Shown here: piece after piece, positions 55,111-64,000 of the stretch | How positions within the stretch are numbered: position 1 is the stretch's first letter | How the letters are laid out: every line of letters starts with the position of its first letter | Source: Salticus scenicus | Lineage: Eukaryota; Arthropoda; Arachnida; Araneae; Salticidae | Reading direction: 5' to 3' | Length of the DNA: 64,000 nucleotides | NCBI GenBank assembly: GCA_963930645.1 | Contig: OZ005648.1 | Span: 110,212,592 to 110,276,591 of the forward strand | Made by a program: the position numbers and the translations under genes | The notes under the pieces: model-generated | What the model was told of the DNA's origin: nothing | Seen by the model: the letters and a program-made list of their open reading frames with translations, nothing else | The model's database searches: none

Positions 55111-55193
55111 TCAAGATGATTCACTTCCGGTCATCGGTAAGTCCTTGGGTGTCAATGGACGATATCGCCGCCGCCTGAAACGTGGAAAGCGCT
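55111..55193 (-). CDS. Possible terminal coding exon of an unknown minus-strand gene
   Basis: A short GC-rich island in AT-rich DNA. The minus strand has a CATAATTTCAG acceptor before 55193. Two frames are then open: one reads RFPRFRRRRYRPLTPKDLPM then TGSESS and TGA (55111-55113); another reads ALSTFQAAAISSIDTQGLTD then DRK and TGA (55121-55123). I do not recognise either product. No partner exon was found upstream to the window end, so this rests on composition and one acceptor. Confidence 0.3.
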
Positions 55194-57440
55194 CTGAAAT
55201 TATGATGTTAAGATAATAAACATTTAGTTATTAATAGAAATAAATGAATAGATAAATCACTAGGATGTTAATTAATCATCAAACCCATTATAATATCACT
55301 CAACAAAAATTTATAAAATTTATGTTATGATAAAAACATGATATTATTTATGATTAAGCATTAAAGGAAAAAAAAAGAAAAATTTTGATTGAGCATAAAA
55401 TTGAAACAAGCGTGAATTATAAATTTTGTTTCATTTACAGAAGTATAATATTATAGAATATAAGTTAGTTTTCAATAAAATTGCCAATACATGTAAGACA
55501 TTCATTACATTGTTCTATGAGCTTTTCTATGGTTTTCTAAAAATTTCACAGTCTGCATCTTGAGCAAATATTTTATTTCCTTGAAATTACCATTTATTTT
55601 TATCTTTTTAACATGAAAAATTAAGTCTTAAGTTATTGAATGAAAATAGTTCATCTCAAGCAATCATGGCTACAGTTCCTACTTCATTAAGACCAACTTC
55701 AACTGATTAAATGGTAAAATAAAATATCTTTTTGAAAAAAAAAAAAAAAATCATAAGCATGGAAATAAATAACAATTGTATACGTATCCGAGTGTTGTAA
55801 GAAAGATGCAAAAGGTAACAAGGTAAACTGGAATTTCAACTGTGCTATCAGATACTTATGACTGACAAGAAAAACAAAATAATGGTTTGGTTTAATTTGG
55901 CACTCTGTGGTCAAGTTTTGCAACAGGTACAACCTCCCCCCCCCACCCCATAATATATATATATACATACACACACATGGATGTATATATTTCATCAAGT
56001 ATAAAACACAGTAATTTCGGCACTATTCTATTCCTAATGGATATTCAAATTTTCTTTTAATTCTTTTTCATGATTTTGAAAACTTTCAAAGTATTCATGA
56101 TCTTTATACTTCATATAAAATAACTAAGAATTACAAGAAAAATTAATGATTGTGTTTGAAAATTGCTAATTTAAAAGCAGTTTTTATCATAACATTTTTA
56201 TATAAATAAATAAATGAATGAATGAAATAAAATCCTGTTCCCTTTCTCTTGGAATTTTATTGTTGCTAACATCATTGCCTTTGAAATATTATGTACTCCA
56301 GGCTACATATTAACAATGTTATTTAAAATAATATTCACAAATTATAGATTAAGTACATTATGTCCTGCTTATTCAATGTTTATGATGGGTAAATTTTTAT
56401 TAATACTGACTAGAGGAGAGATGTGATAAGCAAGAGTTCTGAGCCATTTTGTCAAACAAGAAAAATAATCAGATTCAATTTTTAGTCTAATTTATTATTT
56501 TAAAATTTTCTATTTGGCAATGTTGGACAAACATTAAGCAATGATACATCTGATGACACTTCACTCGAATGTAACACTTATACCTCCTATCAACATTATA
56601 AAATTGGGCAGTAATTGTATGCACAACTCACCATCTTGTAATTAATCATGTTTTTAGCAGCACTGTTGAAAATTCAAAGGAAAGAAAGAAATCCCTTACA
56701 GATTTTATTTTAGTAGTTTTGTTCATAAAAGCAATTTCTTTCTCTACAAATATCAGAAAGTGTTTCCTAATTTATGAATGATGCATGATTTTACTGAATA
56801 ATTAACTATAATTACATTCTGTAATATGAGAAAATGTTTCATCTTATTTTATTCCAAAGGACCCAATAAAAAAGTGGCAAAGCTTTTGTCACAGATTGGA
56901 AGCCTTTGTGGATGAAAAAGAAAGGGCCTTTACACATGAATTGTTTAAATGGGGCTTCCTCATGTAATGTTTAAATAATACTTAGTTTTATGCCGTAATT
57001 TAAATTTAATTAGATCAGTGATATATTTCTGTGGCAAAGTTATGAAAATCCTGTTTTTGATAAGAAACCAATACAGGTGTGCTCATTATGTCCAATATAA
57101 CCACAGAAAGAAAAATTAAGTCAAATTATATACGGTGAGCATGCAGACTAGATAATGAAACAAGGATGTAACAATCTCAGTGGTAAAAAATAAAATAAAA
57201 TGTAAAGATGCAAAGACAATGCAAAAGTCTGCCAAGGCAAAGCTGCCAGTAAAAAGAGGTATTCCTTGGCTTTCGGGATTAACAATCAAATCATCATTTT
57301 CTTCATTCAACATTAAACTTGGTTGATAAATCAGAAGATTTAGTAACTTTAGAGTTGCAGTCATCTTAATGATCAGGATTTCAAAATTTTGATAAAAACA
57401 TACATAACATATTAGATGGAAAATGTTAATTAGACTTAAC
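55194..57440. other. AT-rich DNA, no gene recognised
   Basis: A + strand trace KDPIKKWQSFCHRLEAFVDE at about 56857-56920 looks protein-like but I cannot assign it. No element ends were recognised. Confidence 0.3.
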
Positions 57441-57449
57441 ATGAGCAAT

Positions 57450-57515
57450 AAGTGCATATGCCATGAATCGAACCTAAGTCTGGCATGAGTGTGCCAATGT
57501 TCTACTACTATCAAG
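57450..57515 (-). repeat. tRNA-like relic
   Basis: The minus strand contains TTGATAGTAGTAGAAC (A-box-like) and GGTTCGATTC (an intact B box at 57465-57474) with the spacing of a tRNA. Stems are poor, so it is a tRNA pseudogene or the head of a SINE. Confidence 0.45.
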
Positions 57516-57566
57516 GGAAGTATGAATTAGTAAAATTCCTAAAGAATGCTAAAATTAAAAACATGG

Positions 57567-57569
<3 letters not shown>

Positions 57570-57599
<30 letters not shown>
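57570..57599. repeat. Poly-A tract of about 30
   Basis: An uninterrupted A run, among the longest in the window. No retroposed gene is seen next to it. Confidence 0.8.
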
Positions 57600-57600
<1 letters not shown>

Positions 57601-57969
57601 AGTATAAGAGGAAAATTTTGTGCAATCATACCTCTGGGTCAAGATATGATCCAAAAAACTTGTAACTGTTTTTATCAAAACGAACATCTGAGCAAGGATG
57701 TGTTAAGGAGTTTGACTTGCAAGATATTGCTTCAAAATCATGCAGATTACATTTTATTTGTTTATTTTTTTGTTAAATTAAACGAATGATTTAAGAGAAA
57801 TAATTATTTATTAACAATGCTGTTTTTTTTTCTTTTTATTATATAAATGAACTCAACAAAATGTTAACAAGGAGTGAAATAAAAAATTCTCTACTAGTAG
57901 AGAGGAAAATTACGTTTAAAGTTACAAATTTATTTTCTAGATAATACAGTGGATAATCATTTTATTATA

Positions 57970-58434
57970 CAGTAGACTCTCGTATAAAGCGCTCCCACAA
58001 AACGCGAATTCATATAACGCGACAAAAAAATTCCGAAAAGCACTCGTACACAGTGTTGCCAGATCTGGCGGAATTTTTATTCAATAATCACCAATAATTT
58101 TAAAAAGTGATATTTGATATACATAATAGACGATTAATCTTCGAAGTGATTAGGCAAACGTTACAATTAAAAATTATTGGTGATTATTGAATAAAAAAAT
58201 CCGCCAGATCTGGCAACACTGCTCATACAACACGATAAACAATCCCGTATAATGCGTAATATAAATTTAACATTTTCACGTACTTAATCAAATCTTTAAT
58301 TTCTCTAAAGCATATAAAATGTAACGTACATACATTTTTCCTTCTTAAATACAGTTTATGAATTAAATTATTTTGTTGTTTAATTTTAATAAAAAATAAA
58401 CTGTTTATTAGGTCACTTTAAGTGTTGAAATTTA
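57970..58434. mobile_element. Tigger-type left end (truncated)
   Basis: After TA, CAGTAGACTCTCGTATAAAG and GCGAATTCATATAACGCGAC are typical of Tigger termini. No matching right end was found. It is interrupted by a hAT MITE at 58051-58221. Confidence 0.65.
58051..58221. mobile_element. 171-bp hAT MITE
   Basis: About 54-bp inverted termini starting CAGTGTTGCCAGATCTGGCG, near identical on both ends. Flanked by an 8-bp duplication CTCGTACA/CTCATACA with one mismatch. Non-coding. Confidence 0.88.
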
Positions 58435-58815
58435 AATAACTTGAGGCTTACGATCCTTACAATATTCAAATACAAAAATGTGGATAGCAAGATTAAAACA
58501 AAATAATTAGAGGTAAAAAACTAAGAAAAATGTTTAAATTTAAGAAAAAAGAATTAATCCATTTCTGTTGGGTATATTTTTATTTTGAACAGTAAGCGTT
58601 CCATTGAAGTGTTTGTATAAAATATTACACTTAATTTTAGACGTACAAGCTTAACAATATCCAAAAATATGAATAGATATGAATATTAAATTAGTGGTAA
58701 AAAACTGGGAAACGATATTTAATATTTAAGAAAGAAACGATGCTATTCAAAAACATTTGTATTTTGAACAGTAAGCCTCGCCTTTACTTAGGTGTTTCTC
58801 TAAAATGTCAAATTA
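58435..58815. repeat. Two degenerate tandem copies of about 190 bp
   Basis: Both copies contain CTTA(A)CAATAT, GGTAAAAAACT, ATTTTGAACAGTAAGC and a following GTGTTT. They may be internal repeats of the Tigger element whose left end is at 57970. Confidence 0.55.
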
Positions 58816-59394
58816 TTTAACAAATTCCTGATAAGGAAACTGAAGAATTATTATTAATTCTAGTATAATTCTAATATTTCCATATTAGAAAAGTAGTATA
58901 ACAGTAAATATTAAAAAAAAGTTCATTTTATTCTCGATATTACATTAAGGAAAGAAAAATGAAAAAAAAAAAAATAGATAACTTTATTTTAAATTATCGC
59001 AGATCGATGGTTCAACCATTTATTTTAAAGGTATTGGCGAGCTCTTTCGAAAGATATCCATTATGAAAATTTATTCCCCTCGAGGGGGGACTTCCCTCCC
59101 CCCGGGGGAGGGGAGGCGATGCTCCTACATATAATATTTTTTTTTTTTTTTTTTCCTCAGTTGACTATCTCTATTATAAATAATTCTTGTAAATTTTATA
59201 ATGATTACTAAAAAATAATTCTCTTTATGCGTATTTATACAAAATTCTGTCCTATACCACCATGTTAAAAATTTAGAAAAAGCGGGATGGCAACGCAACC
59301 TGTAAGACAATTTTTACCAAAAGTTGATAGGCACTAATTTATGTCAAGGTGTAACTATATACCAATTTGTATGAAATTCTGTGCAGTAGTTCCT

Positions 59395-59570
59395 GAGATA
59401 CAGTTGTCACAAAATTTTGTCACACACACACACAGAGACAGACATTTTCTAAAAAATGATCAAATCGTGTTCTACAGCTCTCAAAACGTGTAAATCCATC
59501 AAAAATCCGAGGTCTAAAATTTTTACGAATTCAATACTTTCTTGTATTCAATACAGAAGAAAGTAAAAAT
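59395..59570 (+). repeat. Dispersed repeat, copy 1 (+)
   Basis: CAGAGACAGACATTTTCT, CTCAAAACGTGTAAA and GAGGTCTAAAATTTTTACGA; an inverted counterpart is at about 60880-61025. Confidence 0.6.
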
Positions 59571-59879
59571 ATCTTTATGAAAAATCAGTTGAGCTCGCAA
59601 ATTCTAGAAAATAAAGTTCAGCTCATTCTTTTGACAATAATTTTCTCTTTTTTTATTCTATTCAACTGAAATTTTGACTTACTTTTACTATATATCTATT
59701 ATCAAAAAATCTGGAGTGACTCCACTCGACTTTCTGAATATTAGATAAATTAACGATTGTATGAATAAAGGTAAGAGAAGCCGTTAAATAAACAAAAAAG
59801 AAAATTATAATAGGGAGTTTAAGTATTTATTTTTTCATATAGTTTGTTGTTTAATTTAACGCTACGGCATTTCAAATAT

Positions 59880-60081
59880 TAATTTGAACCCGTAGATCAA
59901 AGACAAAGGATTTTTCGTTGCGTCCCTATAAAAATCTGTAAGTTCACCAAAAGCTATAAAGCTCGTGCGAAGGTGACGTTTAACATGTATATAAATTTTC
60001 TTTCAGCTCAATCGAATAAGACGCTATCACCCTTTAAATAATTTGAGCCAATAAGCCGCAACGATAAAAAATTTTCCTTGT

Positions 60082-60113
<32 letters not shown>

Positions 60114-60250
60114 TGTCAAATTCTCCAAAATCTATACAGTTTGTGCTATGGTGGTATATGTATATAAATTTAAAGCTCGATCGAATAAAGCATTTAGATG
60201 CTGTCGCAGTTTAAATAATTTCAGCCCATAGGCCATAATGATAATTTTTT

Positions 60251-60285
<35 letters not shown>

Positions 60286-60294
60286 TTCCTGAAA

Positions 60295-60335
<41 letters not shown>

Positions 60336-60600
60336 ATTCTAAAATCACCCACGTCTATACTGTTGGTGAAACGGTGACTTGTAACATGTTTATAAATTTT
60401 TAGCCCTACCGAATCCGAATAAGGCATTTAGATGCTATCGCCCTTTAAGTAATTTGAGCCCATAGGTCATAATGAAAAAGAGTTTCTGTGTGTCCCTGTA
60501 AAGGAAAAAAAAAAAAAAAAACTATAAGTGCTAGATTTACCAAGAGCAATAAGGTTCGTGCTACGGTTCATGCAAATTTATAATATGAAATATTGCTTTA
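59880..60600. repeat. Tandem array, about 4 copies of a roughly 180-bp unit
   Basis: Copies share TATAAATTT, TCGAATAA(A/G)GC(A/G), GATGCT(A/G)TCGC, CTTTAA(A/G)TAATTTGAGCC and CATAATGA. Each copy carries a long poly-A or poly-T tract at the same place, including about 60085-60111 and 60246-60272. Confidence 0.65.
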
Positions 60601-60879
60601 TTCTGCTATGCTAAAAAGTTTTTAAATTTCGAATAATTCACGAAACTTTCCAATTAGAATATTTGTAGTAATGATGCTCAAGCCATCATAAATATTTTAA
60701 AAGTGGTCTGAAAATTTTACGATGCAAATATCTCTAAACTAGCTGGCATAGGTAGACTCTGCTCAGTTCCCATTTTATGTATGTTCTGATAAATTTTTAG
60801 AAAAAAAAAAAAAAAAAAAAAAAAAAGAAAAGAAACAGGTTTATTATATTTAACAGGGTCTATTAGTTTCCCCATTATG

Positions 60880-61025
60880 GCGAATTTCGGTAATCGTGAA
60901 AATTTTAGATCTCGAGTTTTTGACTGTTTTACACGTTTTGAGATGTGAGAAATCCAAAAATGACGTGTCCATCTGTAGGATGTCTGTTAGTTTGTTAGTC
61001 TGTATACACACGATGCGCCAAGAAC
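60880..61025 (-). repeat. Dispersed repeat, copy 2 (-)
   Basis: Inverted counterpart of 59395-59570: the minus strand reads ATCTCAAAACGTGTAAAAC and GATCTAAAATTTTCACGA. Confidence 0.6.
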
Positions 61026-62030
61026 AAATGGTCGTAAAGAGCTCAGACCAGTTTTAAAAATCACTTATTACTGTGACAAGAACCCTGTTGATTTGCAACA
61101 TTCTACTTTAAGTACTTCGTACGTTATTCGAAATTTACGAATTTCTTAACATGGAAAAATAGGGCAAAATTTCACATAAACATCCATTTGATCGAAAGAT
61201 GTCAGAGCACTTTTAAAATATAATGTAGGATATTGGCATGAATATCTTTGACTCTGAATTTTCTAATCCCAAAATTTCGTAAGTTATTCGAAAAGCTTTT
61301 CAACATAGCTGTATAGAGCAATATACCATATAAATTTGCATCGTGTGTATCGTTGAATTAGATATATTAACATAGAATTGCATGAAAACGAAACTACGAA
61401 ATTGATCCCCATAAAATAAATACATCGAACTGAGTGGTGGGTAGCTTATTAGGTGGGGATGTTTCAGTCTGTTTCCATGTCGAGCGATCGGTCAGATTCA
61501 TTCTTCTTAACATGCGTATAGTACGTCCTGTACTGGAAATTTTTTAGAACATATATATGATAGGGTATTGAGCCAGAGTCCACCTATCCCAACTAATTTT
61601 ATTTTCAGTTAATGTGACAACACAAATTTTGTTTCAATCTAATGTAACTTAAATATTATCTAAATATTCATCGAACAATTATTCATACAAATTTACTAAA
61701 GTGACGTTCATATTTTATTTATTTGTTATCTTTTTTTCTGCATGCTTAATTCATTTTTCCAGAAACTAAACAAAAACTAGCCAGAAATGTAGTAGTACCT
61801 ATATATATGGTAGAGAAAGTATTATTTTTGGGTCAAATTTCCCAAACTGAGTTTTTGTTATATTTAAATGTTTTTAGGTCTCTCGAATCCGAAAAACATG
61901 TTTTTAGCGGTTGGTCTCTCTGTGTGTGTCTATTATCAGCATATTTCAAGAGAAAACAGTATCAGAAAGTCCAAACTTGATATTCTAAATCTATACATAC
62001 AGTGATGCTACACTTGCATATAGTGATGTA
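61026..62030. other. AT-rich DNA, nothing recognised
   Basis: No element ends, exons or RNA genes recognised. Confidence 0.35.
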
Positions 62031-63719
62031 CACTAAGCGACAAAAAAAAAAAAAAAAAAAAAAAAAAGCCGCAATTGATATTTTCCATTTTTCTTTCTGT
62101 AATCGCTAATTTTATTGTTTCAAAAGTAATATTTTGAACAGATTTTATTAGGTTGTGTTCCGCGTGTAATTTAGGATTGAGCCAAGTGTTAAAAACAAGA
62201 TGCAATTGTTCGGAAAATTGTAATTTTAGAAAGTATTTCAAAAAATGGCAAGAATAAGGCAATTAACGATACCACAAAAAATATTAATTTTAGAGCGAAA
62301 AGTAAAGAAAAAAATATTTTAATACGTGGGATGTCAAAATGATTAAATGTTAACAAAATATTAGATCTGGTTTTTAGCAAGATATGATATTTTTTGGATG
62401 TTCAAACTGCACATTTGTCCTTAGGCGGCCACGTTACTCTTCCAGTCGAGATGACCGCAAGTTAAAAAGCCATCACTTAAAAAATCAGTTTTATTACATT
62501 TAGAACACAACAGGGATTCAGAAAAACTATTTAGTAATATAATTTATCTAAATACAGTGAAATAACAATTAAACAAAGCAGGTTTATTGCCAGAAAATCT
62601 GAAAAAAATTCATTCTTAACGTAAAGAATTAGAAAACCAAGACATAAGAGGGTTAAAAAAAAATTAAAAAATATCAATTAATTGTTGGGCTGAAGTTGTT
62701 TCCTCTGATGAGTCAAGTTTAACTTACTTCAAACTGAGGGAAACAAGCAGATCTGATCACGAAAATGTGACTGACTTAATGAAAATAGCACTTTTAAAAC
62801 AATGACATATTCCCCGTACATTACGATACGAAATGTACGGGGCACAATTACGACGCACAATTTTTCGGTGAGTTTGGAAAATTTTCATATTCATGGGATC
62901 AATTAACCCGAAATAAAACTTGGCCATTAAAAAATTGATACCTGACCGATTACTTTGGGGGTATTTCAGACTCTTCCATAATCAGCATTTCAAGATGATA
63001 ATGCATCTTGTTATACTGCGCTTGTGATACATTTATTTGATTCAAGTTGTTAAAATTACTTATCCATTCTCATGAGCACCTATAATTTTGTAAGTTATCA
63101 TAACTTTTTTTACTTAAAATTAAATCCCACAAAGAATATCGCAGGATTTCTTCTTTATTACACCTGAAAATTGTCCTAATCTCTATCCGCTCGAAAATGT
63201 TTTGTATACTAAAGAGGGTGGGGATTAGAAATTTGTAGCCTACAACTTTGAAAGAACTAGAAAAAAATATTTATGATTTTTGGCAAGTGAAATTTCTGAG
63301 TTTTATGTTAAAAAACTGTAAAATACTATGCCATTGCACATTAAAGCAGTAATTTCATATAAAGGCGGAATTATCCTATCCAGAATACATATTTTTATTA
63401 AATAATTGTTTAGATCTAACAAATAACTAGTTTTATTTCATACACTAAATTAGCACTTGTTTATTTCATATAATAAATCATGATAGAATATAAAGTATAT
63501 GTTTATTATATTGTTTAAAAAGAAAATTTTATGTATATTTTATTAAATACTTCGTAGAGTGTAATAAAACGAATTATTAAATAGAAAATGTACATAGGTA
63601 TCATGCTATGACTTCCGTATTATACAAACCTAACAATTTTATTTGTTGCAATCATCAGTTTTTAAATTATTACAAACCCAAAAGGTATGTCTTTTTTTTT
63701 TTTTTTTTGTCGCTTAGTG
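62031..63719 (+). mobile_element. Tc1-like element, 1689 bp
   Basis: TA-flanked (62029-62030, 63720-63721). The termini CACTAAGCGACAAAAAA are exact inverted repeats at both ends. Typical Tc1 length. Confidence 0.88.
62690..63230 (+). pseudogene. Tc1-like transposase, decayed
   Basis: WAEVVSSDESSLTYFK holds the first catalytic Asp, FQDDNASCYTALVIHLF the second, and PENCPNLYPLENVLYTK the Glu of a DDE triad (compare SPDLNPLENVW). Several stops and frameshifts separate them. The N-terminal DNA-binding region is not recognisable. Confidence 0.75.
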
Positions 63720-63721
63720 TA

Positions 63722-64000
63722 CATAGTTTGTACAGGACCATGGGTTATCCAAACAGTTTTTGGCTACATGAAGGCAGTTAAACTGTTGAAAATGACTATA
63801 GGCTTCGTCATTGAACATGAAAGTTCCGATAGGAGGCATGGGCCATTGCGGGATTTTGCTACACAATAAATTAAAATAATAATAAGTATAAGTAAAGCTA
63901 AAATTAATATACTTAACTATCGGCAGTGTATTTAAGCACTATCTTTTGAAAAATAGAATTCCATCGTTGTATGGAAAGAAGATCAATAATAGAATTTTGT
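63722..64000. other. Flank, nothing recognised
   Basis: Short AT-rich end of the window, no feature supported. Confidence 0.3.

Noticed and set aside
57116..57514. 132-codon minus-strand frame
   Set aside because: It begins in a tRNA-like relic and has no recognisable domain or splice context.
1..64000. CRISPR arrays, operons, rRNA genes
   Set aside because: No regularly spaced short repeats, no bacterial gene organisation and no rRNA-like sequence were seen.

Overview
Eukaryotic, strongly AT-rich, intron-dominated DNA. It carries one clearly recognisable host gene and a very dense load of transposable elements. The host gene is COQ6 (ubiquinone-biosynthesis flavin monooxygenase) on the + strand. 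Eleven exons can be joined in frame from 10300 to 40017; the exon(s) encoding the mitochondrial leader and the first FAD-binding loop are not visible and probably lie upstream of the window. The element mix (mariner, Tc1, pogo/Tigger, hAT, piggyBac-like, Ty3/Gypsy, Penelope) suggests an arthropod, perhaps an arachnid. That is an inference from content, not a proven assignment.

Layout. 1-10300: upstream flank made of repeats: a hAT-like MITE with an internal minisatellite, a degenerate tandem array, a long foldback element (5281-6165), a 6-bp-TSD MITE, and a tRNA-like sequence held between nearly perfect 61-bp inverted arms (7371-7611). 10300-20100: COQ6 exons A-F, with a Tc1-like inverted composite, a mariner relic, a pogo/Tigger transposase gene (one frameshift) and a foldback element in the introns. 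20101-33245: a 13.1-kb COQ6 intron holding a layered nest. An old antisense Gypsy relic (LTR, polypurine tract, pol tail, RNase H) is split by a hAT element with an 8-bp TSD. That hAT is itself split by a 9.1-kb, nearly intact Gypsy element with 772-bp LTRs and a 5-bp TSD. A second hAT-like element sits in the old relic.

33246-40017: COQ6 exons G-K; their introns hold a Penelope-like element with an inverted GIY-YIG arm and a Tigger inserted inside a hAT. 40018-50420: piggyBac-like MITEs, a SINE-like segment, several decayed mariners (one apparently chimeric, one with a misoriented terminal repeat), and a mariner inserted in a Tigger. 50420-64000: mostly unrecognised AT-rich DNA with a possible last exon of a minus-strand gene at 55111-55193, a 171-bp hAT MITE inside a Tigger end, tandem and dispersed repeats, and a decayed Tc1-like element with clear terminal repeats.

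The most notable observation is in the young Gypsy element. gag and pol are in the same frame, separated only by a UGA followed by CUAG, and pol has no AUG before its protease. This points to Gag-Pol production by stop-codon readthrough. All element boundaries and protein matches come from reading the sequence and from remembered family features; no searches were run.
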